Of a stretch of DNA of 64,000 nt, positions 52,039 to 60,041 are shown one piece after another. The notes beneath the pieces are model-generated. The model searched no databases and was not told where the DNA came from. It was given only the letters and a program-made list of their open reading frames with translations. The stretch's first letter is position 1. The number at the start of each line of letters is the position of its first letter. Source of the DNA: Fibrobacter sp. (GTDB taxonomy: Bacteria; Fibrobacterota; Fibrobacteria; Fibrobacterales; Fibrobacteraceae); assembly GCA_024398965.1 (NCBI GenBank), contig JAKSIF010000004.1:1-64000 (forward strand). The letters are read 5' to 3'. The translations under genes were made by a program, and so were the position numbers.

Positions 52039-53619
52039 TTACTTCTTGACCTGAATCATTTTCATGGCACTGCCGGTACGAATCATGTATATACCAGCCT
52101 TTTCAGGAATCTTCGTTCCCAAGAATGCGCCAGACAGGCTGTAAACCTTAAAACTTCTGGATGTAGCTCCGTCTAAGGCGATTCGTGAATGAATTGTAGC
52201 AGGAGAGCCCTCGCACTTTTCACCTTCGTCGCACTTATCGGAATCGCCAGTCTGATTGCCCGGATTTTCCGGATCAACTGGATCGACTGCAGGAGTCTCG
52301 ATAGGTTCCGGGTCGGCCTCGCCCTTTGCTACAAAGGTCATGTAGTCGATGTCAAACCAGGCGCCAGTGACGGTAAGACGCAGGATATGCTGACCCTTGG
52401 AAAGCTTCACGTCAAAGCTGACCTTGTTGTAATCATCATAGTTGTCCTCGCCTGCGGCAGCCGCGGGAACGGCAACCTTCTCGGAAATTTCCTTGCCGTC
52501 CATGGACAGCTGGAAACTGGAAGTAGAACCTGCGGCGGCAACAGCGGCGTAAACCGTGTATTCGCCGTCGGCCTTCACATCAACCGTATATTCGTACCAG
52601 TTGCCTTCGCCGTTATACCCGATGACATTGCCGGTGGCCTTCTTGTAGATGCTTACCGGGGTATCCTTACGGTAGTCAGAATCGCCCTTGTTTTCGGAAG
52701 TGGCAACGCTGAAGGACTGATTGGTAGTACCATCTGCATTGCGGCCAACGCCCGGAATATCGAAATCTTCGGCTTCCACCTTACCCGGGATAGCGATAGC
52801 TGTACCCTTGAATGGCTTCTGGGGTTCTGGTTCTACTGCATCTACGGAGCCGTCCAGAGTGTAATTCTTGATAAAGTTCCAGATGGACTTGCTGGTATGA
52901 ACCACAGCCTCGTCGTTGGAATGCCAATGGCCCTTGCCGCCCAAGGTTACAAGCTTGACGCTAACGCCATCATCGCAGGGGCCCCACATTTCAGACTTGG
53001 AATTTGCAGGGAACGTCTGGGTTTCAGAGGGATTTGCAGGGCAGTTAAACTGATTCTTGTAGGCATTGATGTGGGTCATCACGTTGTTGTAGGTAACCAC
53101 ATCGTCGCTGGTGCCGTGATGGTGAATAATAGGCACAGGGCGCTGAGCCTTGCCCGGGCCGCCCATCATGTAACCGGAAACAGGAGCGAAGGCAGCAATC
53201 TTGTCGGCAATCTTACCCATGGCGTAATAGGTGAACATGCCGCCCATGCTAAAGCCGGACAGGTATACGCGGGAAAGGTCAATCTGGTAACGCTTGGACA
53301 TTTCGTCGATAATGTCCTTCATCAGGTTGATATCCTTGTCACCGCCAAGATCCCAGCCCTTGTTGATGCCGTTGGGGTAAACCACCACAAAGCGGGCGGT
53401 ATCGGCAATATCTTCCCAGCGGGCCTGATTGCTCTGGTAGGCAGCATCCTGATTCATGCCATGGCAGGAAATCAAAAGCGGCTTGTTCTTCTCAATGTTT
53501 GCAGGCGCATAAACATAAATGGAGCGACCGTTCAAAGTTTCGGCCTTTGCATTACCTGCAAAAGATTCTGTCGCACCAACCAGTGCCAACACGGCGGAAA
53601 AGAGAAGTTCCTTTTTCAT
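52039..53619 (-). CDS. CE1-type esterase with CBM6 and short tail
   Basis: A secreted 526-residue protein with signal peptide about 1-21. The alpha/beta-hydrolase has the oxyanion strand PLLISCHGMNQ, nucleophile S124 in LSGFSMGGM, acid D172 or D173 in HHHGTSDDVV, and H231 in GGKGHWHSND. This is the CE1 acetylxylan/feruloyl esterase pattern, with a longer N-terminal cap lacking compared with the plus-strand CE1 gene. CBM6 (about 270-435) contains an insertion GRNADGTTNQSFSV. The tail is short (SFKVYSLSGAFLGTKIPEKAG then IYMIRTGSAMKMIQVKK). It would remove feruloyl or acetyl groups that block the xylanases. Substrate choice cannot be read from sequence. Confidence 0.88.
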   Translation of the reverse strand: MKKELLFSAVLALVGATESFAGNAKAETLNGRSIYVYAPANIEKNKPLLISCHGMNQDAAYQSNQARWEDIADTARFVVVYPNGINKGWDLGGDKDINLMKDIIDEMSKRYQIDLSRVYLSGFSMGGMFTYYAMGKIADKIAAFAPVSGYMMGGPGKAQRPVPIIHHHGTSDDVVTYNNVMTHINAYKNQFNCPANPSETQTFPANSKSEMWGPCDDGVSVKLVTLGGKGHWHSNDEAVVHTSKSIWNFIKNYTLDGSVDAVEPEPQKPFKGTAIAIPGKVEAEDFDIPGVGRNADGTTNQSFSVATSENKGDSDYRKDTPVSIYKKATGNVIGYNGEGNWYEYTVDVKADGEYTVYAAVAAAGSTSSFQLSMDGKEISEKVAVPAAAAGEDNYDDYNKVSFDVKLSKGQHILRLTVTGAWFDIDYMTFVAKGEADPEPIETPAVDPVDPENPGNQTGDSDKCDEGEKCEGSPATIHSRIALDGATSRSFKVYSLSGAFLGTKIPEKAGIYMIRTGSAMKMIQVKK

Positions 53620-53675
53620 CTAATACCCATACACCCCTTTTTGACACCATTATCAAATAACAGGGGCCACCATTC

Positions 53676-53742
53676 TATAAATTAAATGAAATTTCAGGGT
53701 GTAGCGCCAAAACAGAACTAGCTTTTGTGGACAGTTTGTCCA
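53676..53742 (-). promoter_or_regulatory. Island promoter of the minus-strand CE1 gene: palindrome plus -10
   Basis: Perfect palindrome TGGACA-AAC-TGTCCA (gene sense) at 53728-53742 and -10-like TAATTTATA at 53676-53684; spacing 55 bp. Confidence 0.88.
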
Positions 53743-53764
53743 TAATGAAAACAAGCCAAACAAT

Positions 53765-53796
53765 AAAAAAGAAGCCCCAGGAACAAGCCTGGGACT
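53765..53796 (-). terminator. Terminator of GH43 gene 2
   Basis: The minus strand shows AGTCCCAGG-CTTGTT-CCTGGGGCTT followed by CTTTTTT. Confidence 0.85.
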
Positions 53797-53836
53797 CCAC
53801 GAGGTAATAAAAACCGCTAAATTCGGCTAATTTCGG

Positions 53837-56188
53837 CTATTTTGTAATAGACACACGATGAATCAGGCCGTTCTTGGTAGACTTGACCAGATAAATACCC
53901 TGCTGCTTGACCAAGTTGCGAGTCTGTGTTCTAATTTGCTGAATATTGGCAGCTTCGATGCTACCCATGAACGTTCCAGTCAAGCTGAATACATTGTAAT
54001 TCTGGCCCTGGGAAACACTATACTGGATCTTGGAAGCAATCACGGTATGGTCACCACTGCCTTCGTCATCGCCTTCACCTTCTTCGGGATCTTCCGGTTC
54101 TACGATGGGTTCCGGGTCAGTAGCATCCTTACCCTTCACGAAGGTGATGTAGTCAATATCAAGCCAGGAACCAACTACGGTAAAGCGCAGCACATGTTCG
54201 CCAGCGGGCAAAGTGACATTGGCAGAAACCTTGTTGTAGTCATCGTAGTTTTCTTCGCCAGCCTTAGCAGCAGGAACCGCGATGGTTTCGGTAATGTCCT
54301 TGCCATCCAGGGAGAACTTGAAGCTAGAGGTAGAACCTGCGGCGGCAACAGCGGCAAACAGGGTGTAGTCGCCAGCTTCCTTTACGTTCACGGTGTATTC
54401 CAGCCATTCGCCTTCTGCGTTGTAGCCAACGATAACGCGATCGTTGGACTTCTTGTACAGATCAACGCCGGTATTGCTACGATAGTCGGAGTCGCCATGA
54501 TTTTCGGAATCGGTATCATAGTAGGAGGCGCCATCCTTGCCCTTGCCCGGATCATCGAAATCTTCCATCTGGATCTTTCCCGGAATTGCCCACGGGGTCT
54601 GAGTAGCGTTATGAGCGGTCTGGGGAACAGGTTCAATTGCGCCATCCAGGTAGATTTCGTCGTTGACATCGTCGCCAACCTTGAACCAGTCAAATGCGGC
54701 GGTACCACCGGCAGTCTTCTTGGCATAGTTAAACAGGCCAAAACGGTAACCCACGAACATGCCCAAGGTATAGGGCAACTTCAGTTCCTTGCCATACTTG
54801 GTCCAGCTCTTTCCATCAGTGCTGTAGTAGAAGTTTGCGCGGTCCCTAGTGAAGTCGAAGTCTATGCGGAGGTAAACTTCGTCGCCATTGATAGGAGTGC
54901 CGGAAATCTTGAATTCACGTTCGTAGTAAACCACTTCAAAGCTGTTGCCGTTCTTTTCCAGAGCAACAAAGCCCAGGGAGTCTGCAAGTGCAACAAGACC
55001 GGCAACATCGCCATCCTTCATGTCCTTGCCGCTCACCAGAGTACGGCCAGAGCACTTGGGGCCATAGGTACGCTGGGTCAAGGTGTTCTTTGCATTATAA
55101 AGCTTGCCATCGACGCGGCCAGTGGTAATCTTCAGCTTGCCGTCGGAAAGAGCCCACTTGCTGTTATCGGGATTGTGGTTCCACTGCCATTCCAGCGGAA
55201 GCTCCGGACCGTCGAATTCATCGGAGGTAACCATGCCATAGCCAGGATCAACAGCGTTCGGCAAATTGATGGTAGAAGGAGCCTTGCCGCCAACAACAGT
55301 GGGCCAGCCATCCTTCCATTCCACTTCCATCAAATAGGGAATACGACCGATGCCACCGCTATCGCGGAACAGGTAGCCATACCACTTGCCACCTTCGGTC
55401 TGGAAGATACTACCCTGAGCAACACCGTTGTTCTGCAGGAAAACCTTGCCGGAATAACCACTCTTAAGGCTCTTGGAACGGAATACCAATTCTGTACGGC
55501 AAGGGCCATACCAGCTAATGCCAAACAGGTAGTATTCGCCATTGACTTTTTCCATGTGGGCACCTTCAAGAGCCACAATGTAGCTGCTAGTGCCAGAAGT
55601 CTGATTACGCAGGGCTTCGCTCACCAATACGGTAGATCCGCCATCGGGGCCGGAAAGGTCGGATTTCAGCTTTACGATACTGAGCTGGCCACCGCCGTAA
55701 ACAACGTAGGCACTGCCATCATCGTCAATAAAGAAGCTGGGGTCGTGATAGAAAGGCAAAAGCTTTTCGGTAAAGGGACCGTTTTCGATATCGTCGGTAA
55801 TATAAAGATGAGTTTTGTTGGTGGTATAGGACGGAGTCAAGATATACCACTTGCCCTTATGATAACGGATAGCGGATGCCCAGGAGCCCTTACCGTAGGC
55901 ATTCTTGCCGCCGTTCAGGTTCATGTTGTCGCTATTGGTCAAGGTCTGGTAAGCATAATTGACGGTACGCCAATTTGCCAAGTCGGTAGACTTCATGATA
56001 GGCACACCAGGAGCATAGTGCATGGTGGTACTTACCATGTAATAGTTGTCGCCCTCGCCCTTGGCAATGCAAAGGTCCGGAACATCGGAATAAATCCACG
56101 GATTGGAAACGGATGCGGCAACAGCAGAACCTGCCAAGGCAGAGCCAATCAAGGCTGCGGCGCCCAAAATCTTCTTAAAACATCCCAT
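53837..56188 (-). CDS. GH43 enzyme with C-terminal beta-sandwich, CBM6 and tail (GH43 gene 2)
   Basis: A secreted protein of about 783 residues from ATG 56188 (AGGAG seven bases upstream). The signal peptide is about 1-25. The propeller starts NPWIYSDVPDLCIAKGEGDNYY with catalytic base near D38; the tuning Asp is in YHDPSFFIDDDGSAYVVYGG and the acid Glu in VALEGAHMEKVNGEYYLF. A laminin/concanavalin-like beta-sandwich (about 325-520, EFDGPELPLEWQWNHNPDNSKW), usual for GH43 beta-xylosidases, follows, then CBM6 (about 540-690), an acidic linker and the tail (YNVFSLTGTFMGSIEAAN...GIYLVKST). Beta-xylosidase or alpha-arabinofuranosidase activity is expected. This is a different GH43 type from gene 1. 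Confidence 0.92.
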   Translation of the reverse strand: MGCFKKILGAAALIGSALAGSAVAASVSNPWIYSDVPDLCIAKGEGDNYYMVSTTMHYAPGVPIMKSTDLANWRTVNYAYQTLTNSDNMNLNGGKNAYGKGSWASAIRYHKGKWYILTPSYTTNKTHLYITDDIENGPFTEKLLPFYHDPSFFIDDDGSAYVVYGGGQLSIVKLKSDLSGPDGGSTVLVSEALRNQTSGTSSYIVALEGAHMEKVNGEYYLFGISWYGPCRTELVFRSKSLKSGYSGKVFLQNNGVAQGSIFQTEGGKWYGYLFRDSGGIGRIPYLMEVEWKDGWPTVVGGKAPSTINLPNAVDPGYGMVTSDEFDGPELPLEWQWNHNPDNSKWALSDGKLKITTGRVDGKLYNAKNTLTQRTYGPKCSGRTLVSGKDMKDGDVAGLVALADSLGFVALEKNGNSFEVVYYEREFKISGTPINGDEVYLRIDFDFTRDRANFYYSTDGKSWTKYGKELKLPYTLGMFVGYRFGLFNYAKKTAGGTAAFDWFKVGDDVNDEIYLDGAIEPVPQTAHNATQTPWAIPGKIQMEDFDDPGKGKDGASYYDTDSENHGDSDYRSNTGVDLYKKSNDRVIVGYNAEGEWLEYTVNVKEAGDYTLFAAVAAAGSTSSFKFSLDGKDITETIAVPAAKAGEENYDDYNKVSANVTLPAGEHVLRFTVVGSWLDIDYITFVKGKDATDPEPIVEPEDPEEGEGDDEGSGDHTVIASKIQYSVSQGQNYNVFSLTGTFMGSIEAANIQQIRTQTRNLVKQQGIYLVKSTKNGLIHRVSITK

Positions 56189-56237
56189 AGGAGAACTCCT
56201 TTTCGAAGGGTACACCGACCCTTACCATTCTACACTC

Positions 56238-56304
56238 ATAAAAATATCCATAAAAGAGGTGTTTCTACCTGCTTTTATTCCATCTTCTATGGATTTTTTA
56301 TCAA
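56238..56304 (-). promoter_or_regulatory. Island promoter of GH43 gene 2: palindrome plus -10
   Basis: Palindrome 56290-56304 (gene-sense TTGATAAAAAATCCA) and -10-like TATTTTTAT at 56238-56246; spacing 55 bp. Confidence 0.75.
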
Positions 56305-56336
56305 CGGGCAACTCGAACAAAACCCCGTCTTTAAGC

Positions 56337-56365
56337 AAAAAAATCCCGATCAAAAGACCGGGATT
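56337..56365 (-). terminator. Terminator of the CE6 operon
   Basis: The minus strand has AATCCCGGTC-TTTT-GATCGGGATT and then more T. It follows the 27-residue ORF, so that ORF is inside the CE6 transcript. Confidence 0.85.
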
Positions 56366-56392
56366 CTTGAAAGTTTCCTCAAACGGACTTAT

Positions 56393-56476
56393 TTAGCCGT
56401 ACAGAAAGCCCAAAATAACTGCCACCGCAAAAAAGAGGCCGAATTGCTTCAAAATGAACATTTCCTGCTTTTTCAT
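56393..56476 (-). CDS. 27-residue membrane peptide coupled to the CE6 gene
   Basis: A short ORF overlaps the CE6 stop codon by one base (TAATG) and has its own strong AAGGAG five bases before the ATG. It encodes MKKQEMFILKQF, then a purely hydrophobic segment GLFFAVAVILGFLYG and a TAA stop. That makes one short membrane helix with a basic N-terminus. A terminator follows 28 bp later. The ribosome site, tight coupling and membrane pattern argue that it is translated. I do not recognise it. It could help anchor or secrete the esterases, or regulate a membrane complex; the function is unknown. Confidence 0.6.
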   Translation of the reverse strand: MKKQEMFILKQFGLFFAVAVILGFLYG

Positions 56477-58131
56477 TACTTCTCCTTACGGACAATAAAG
56501 GACTTTACACCGGGAACACGAACCAGGTAGACACCCAGCTTCTGGGCATCGGACTTGCCTACACGATTACCCCGCATATCAAAGTACTGGGCCTTAGACA
56601 TATCCTCTACACGGTTAGCCAAAACGCCGGCACGAATGCCAATTGGTTCAAAGCATTCAGAGCCTTCGCATACAACAGGCAACGTATCCTTCACTGTGGT
56701 ATCAGACGGAACGGGATTTTCCGGGTCCGGCTCCACAACTTCGGCTTCAGCCTTCTTGAATTCCACATAGTCAATATTTACCCAGTCCGACTCAATCTGG
56801 ATCTTGAGATCATAATCGCCGGCCTTCAAGGTAACCTTACCACCGCTAATGCTCGTATAGGTATCATAGTCGTCGGCAGCATTCTGCTTAGAAACCATGG
56901 TTTCACCAATCTTGTCATCACCCAGGTAGACTGCGATAGCACCGGTACCGTTCGTGCCAGAAAGAAGCGCGCTCATTTCGTATTCGCCGTCTTCTTCCAC
57001 ATGAACGGAGTACTTCATCCATTCACCCTTCTGGCAGTAACCTACAGCCATGCCCATGCCGGCCTTGTAAATATCGACGCCGTCACCGCGGTATTCATCG
57101 CCCTGGTTCTTGCTATCCATATCGGAATAGGCAACGCCGGAACCGCCCTTGTTGTAGTCTTCGGCCTGAATCTTGCCAGGAATCTTGAACACGTCGCCAT
57201 AGGGGCCATATTCCTCGGGCTTTTCGCTACCTGCAGAACCGCCGCCGTAAAGAGGTACACTTACCGAGGGTGCGCTGGGATCCACCGTCTTGTCGATAAG
57301 CTTCAGCATTTCGGCAGCGTAACGCTTACCCATTTCTACATAGCCATCGTGGTCAAAGTGCAAACGGTCGCTCTGCATGCCCGTTCCCTGGGACTTGGCA
57401 ACGCCAAACTTTGCAAAGTACTTGGAAAGACCGTTTACGCGGGTGCTCATGCCGTGGCAGGCGCCATTGTACACCATTTCACCAGCGACGAAGGGCAATT
57501 CTTCCTTAATGCCCAGGTCGTTACGCATGTCGTTATAAGTCTTTTGGACAATCTGTTCCCAGTTACCCATGCCGCCATCGGTTTCGCCCTGATGGAAAAT
57601 GAATCCCTTGATGACACCCACTTCCTGAGCCTTCTTGGCCAGGTTGATAATAGCAGCATAATCATTGCCCTGGGAGTCATAATCTTTTGCCCAATTGGCA
57701 AGCCAACTTTCGGAGGAGTTCACATAGCTCTGCCACTGGGCCTTGTCAAACAGCTTGATGGAGGCGCCACCAACAGCCACAGGAATAATACCGATGGTCA
57801 CGTTGGGCATTTCCTTGGCCATGGTCTTTCCGAAATAGTCTGCCACAGAAAGGCCTTCCTGGCAATGGAACATAGGAGGCACGGCCTTGGACCACTGACC
57901 CTTGGCAAGCTTGATGTTGGTACCGCCCTTACGGGAATTACAGTCAACACCGGAGATCATGACAAAGTTGTCAACAGGATCCTGATCGCCCGCCTGAATG
58001 GAGCCAGCGCCAGCCATGTTGCTCTGGCCGTAGGCGATATAAATGTGGAAATTGGGATTAGGCGCCGCACTAGCCTGGCTTGCAAGCATCAGCGCAGCAC
58101 CTGCCACTAAACCTTTAATTGAAACCTTCAT
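56476..58131 (-). CDS. CE6 acetylxylan esterase with CBM6 and short basic tail (second in operon)
   Basis: A secreted protein of about 551 residues from ATG 58131 (AAAGGG upstream). The signal peptide is about 1-22. The SGNH-type CE6 domain has nucleophile S37 in YIAYGQSNMAG, then GIIPVAVGGASIKLFD, GFIFHQGETDGG and the C-terminal RLHFDHDGY carrying Asp/His. CE6 enzymes remove acetyl groups from xylan. CBM6 is about 320-455 (IPGKIQAEDYNKGGSG...IDYVEF), followed by an acidic linker and the short tail (MSKAQYFDMRGNRVGKSDAQ, then KLGVYLVRVPGVKSFIVRKEK). It lies 19 bp downstream of a second CE6 gene with no promoter between, so they form an operon. An adjacent CE6 pair (Axe6A/Axe6B) has been described in F. 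succinogenes; which gene is which is not settled here. Confidence 0.92.
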   Translation of the reverse strand: MKVSIKGLVAGAALMLASQASAAPNPNFHIYIAYGQSNMAGAGSIQAGDQDPVDNFVMISGVDCNSRKGGTNIKLAKGQWSKAVPPMFHCQEGLSVADYFGKTMAKEMPNVTIGIIPVAVGGASIKLFDKAQWQSYVNSSESWLANWAKDYDSQGNDYAAIINLAKKAQEVGVIKGFIFHQGETDGGMGNWEQIVQKTYNDMRNDLGIKEELPFVAGEMVYNGACHGMSTRVNGLSKYFAKFGVAKSQGTGMQSDRLHFDHDGYVEMGKRYAAEMLKLIDKTVDPSAPSVSVPLYGGGSAGSEKPEEYGPYGDVFKIPGKIQAEDYNKGGSGVAYSDMDSKNQGDEYRGDGVDIYKAGMGMAVGYCQKGEWMKYSVHVEEDGEYEMSALLSGTNGTGAIAVYLGDDKIGETMVSKQNAADDYDTYTSISGGKVTLKAGDYDLKIQIESDWVNIDYVEFKKAEAEVVEPDPENPVPSDTTVKDTLPVVCEGSECFEPIGIRAGVLANRVEDMSKAQYFDMRGNRVGKSDAQKLGVYLVRVPGVKSFIVRKEK

Positions 58132-58150
58132 AAACACACCCTTTCTTTTT

Positions 58151-59827
58151 TTACTTATTGTTTCGTACAATAAATGTCTTTACGCCCGGAATACGGACAA
58201 GGTAAATACCCTGATTCCTTGCAGCAGCCTTTCCTATGCGATTTCCGTTCATGTCAAAGTACTGAGCCTTGGACATATCCAGCGGACCATTTACCATGAG
58301 TTTCTGGCCAATGGCATCCGGGCAATCAGCTTCGTCACAAGGAATGCGGTTAAACACTGAATCTATTATTATCACAGGATCCTTGGGATTTTCCGGATCC
58401 ACGCTGGTCTGTCCAGAAACCTTCTTGAACTCCACGTAGTCAATGTCAATCCAAGAATTGGTGATTTCAAGCTTCAGCTCATGTTCGCCAGCCTTGAGGG
58501 TTGCCTTGCCACCACTTACGGTGGTAAATTCGCCAAAGCCCTTACCTTCGTTAACGAGGTCCTCGCCAATCTTCTTATCGTCGATGTAAAGAGCAAAACT
58601 GCCGGTGCCATTGTCGCCCGCCACCAGAGCGGAGATTTCGTAGTCACCATCTTCAGCGACCTTCACGGAATACTTCATCCAGTCGCCCTTCTCGCAGTAG
58701 CCCACAACCATACCCATATTGGGCTGGTAAATGTCTACGTCATCCTTACGGAGGATTCCGCCTTCGTTACCCTTGTTGTTATCGTGATAGGCAACCTCGG
58801 CACCACCCTTGTTGTAGTTTTCAGCCTGGACCTTGCCCGGAATTTCAATGACATCTACATAGGGGCCGTATTCTTCAGGAGGTTCGTCGGGAACAACGGA
58901 ATTTTCCGGATTTACCAAATCTACAGGAGGAGCGTTGGGGTCGATGGTCTTGTCAATAAGCTTCAGCATTTCGGAAGCATAGCGCTTGCCCAGCTCAATA
59001 ACGCCTTCGCGGCCAAAGTGATAAGGATCCTTGCCATTGCCCTTCAGGCCCTGAGAAGAAGCCAGGCCGAACTTCTTGAAGTTGTTCTTGAGCATGGCGA
59101 TGCCCGGATTCTTGCTGGAGCAGCAGGCGCCAGATTCCTGGAGCATTTCGCCTGCCACAAAGGGAACATCGTTTTCGTTCAGGCCGAGAGCGTCAATCAC
59201 GTCCTTGTAGGTCTTGTAAACGGTTCTACGCCAGTTGTCGTCAACGCCGTCAGATTCGCCCTGATGGAAAATGAAGCCCTTGATGACGCCCACCTGCTGG
59301 GCCTTCTTGGCAAGTTCCAGGATACGTCCCGGAGGATTGTTGTCGTAATCCTTGGGCCAGCCCCAGGACATGATGTCCTTACCGTCGCCCTTGAAGTAGG
59401 ATTCATACTGGTCCTTGTCGAAGGCGCGGATACTTACGGCACCGATGGCAACGGGAATAATACCCACGGTGACACCCGGAAGAGAATCTACCATAGCGCG
59501 GCCAAAGTAGTCCGCCGGAGAAAGCTGTTCGAAGGCGTGGAACATGGGGGGAATTGCCGGATACCACTCGCCCATCTTGATGGACTGATTGGTCTGGCCT
59601 TTACGGCTGCTAGCGTTTGCCGTATGGGAGGCTAGCATCAAAAAATTCTTTGGATTGGTCGCCTGATCTACGGAAGGCACAATTTCGCCGTTACCCGCCA
59701 TATTGGACTGGCCGTAGGCGATATAAATATGGAAATTGGGATTGGGAGCAGCGACAGCCAACGAAGCAAGAGATAAAACTGTGCCCAACGCGAAAATAGA
59801 ACGGGCAAGCCTGCTAGAAAAACCCAT
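58151..59827 (-). CDS. CE6 acetylxylan esterase with CBM6 and short basic tail (first in operon)
   Basis: A secreted protein of about 558 residues from ATG 59827 (AAGGAG six bases upstream). The signal peptide is about 1-27 (SLAVAA). Nucleophile S41 lies in YIAYGQSNMAGNG; further CE6 motifs are GIIPVAIGAVSIRAFD, GFIFHQGESDGV and DPYHFGREGVIELGKRYASE. It contains two more cysteines (SGACCSSKN) than its partner. CBM6 (about 325-460) has the YHDNNKGNEGGILRKDDVDIY variant. The tail (MSKAQYFDMNGNRIGKAAARNQ, then GIYLVRIPGVKTFIVRNNK) is almost that of the partner gene. It is the first gene of the two-esterase operon and carries the island promoter. Confidence 0.92.
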   Translation of the reverse strand: MGFSSRLARSIFALGTVLSLASLAVAAPNPNFHIYIAYGQSNMAGNGEIVPSVDQATNPKNFLMLASHTANASSRKGQTNQSIKMGEWYPAIPPMFHAFEQLSPADYFGRAMVDSLPGVTVGIIPVAIGAVSIRAFDKDQYESYFKGDGKDIMSWGWPKDYDNNPPGRILELAKKAQQVGVIKGFIFHQGESDGVDDNWRRTVYKTYKDVIDALGLNENDVPFVAGEMLQESGACCSSKNPGIAMLKNNFKKFGLASSQGLKGNGKDPYHFGREGVIELGKRYASEMLKLIDKTIDPNAPPVDLVNPENSVVPDEPPEEYGPYVDVIEIPGKVQAENYNKGGAEVAYHDNNKGNEGGILRKDDVDIYQPNMGMVVGYCEKGDWMKYSVKVAEDGDYEISALVAGDNGTGSFALYIDDKKIGEDLVNEGKGFGEFTTVSGGKATLKAGEHELKLEITNSWIDIDYVEFKKVSGQTSVDPENPKDPVIIIDSVFNRIPCDEADCPDAIGQKLMVNGPLDMSKAQYFDMNGNRIGKAAARNQGIYLVRIPGVKTFIVRNNK

Positions 59828-59853
59828 AAACAACTCCTTATAGTTTTACAAAC

Positions 59854-59920
59854 CTAAAACTATCCCCTACAGGAGTAAAAATACATCATAAAGAGCCAAA
59901 TAGTATGGATAATATATCAA
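59854..59920 (-). promoter_or_regulatory. Island promoter of the CE6 operon: palindrome plus -10
   Basis: Palindrome 59906-59920 (gene-sense TTGATATATTATCCA) and -10-like TAGTTTTAG at 59854-59862; spacing 55 bp. No palindrome precedes the second CE6 gene, as expected for an operon. Confidence 0.8.
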
Positions 59921-59982
59921 TAGGTTTTTACGCAATCTCTCTTTAAAAATGCCCCTATCAGCAAAAAAACGGCATTTTTCAT

Positions 59983-60011
59983 AAAAAAAAGCCCCTGCCG
60001 AAGCAGGGACC
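59983..60011 (-). terminator. Terminator of the GH30 gene
   Basis: The minus strand has CCCTGC-TTCG-GCAGGG, a stable TTCG tetraloop hairpin, followed by eight T. Confidence 0.9.
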
Positions 60012-60041
60012 TTCTTTGGATATTGGTGTTTATGAAAACTT

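Noticed and set aside
53858-56530. Very long plus-strand open frame (about 890 codons) opposite GH43 gene 2, and similar long frames opposite other island genes
   Set aside because: They are mirror frames of GC-rich-third-position genes: the minus-strand proteins have signal peptides, catalytic motifs, CBM6 and tails, while the plus frames give low-complexity His/Val/Gly-rich products with no ribosome sites.
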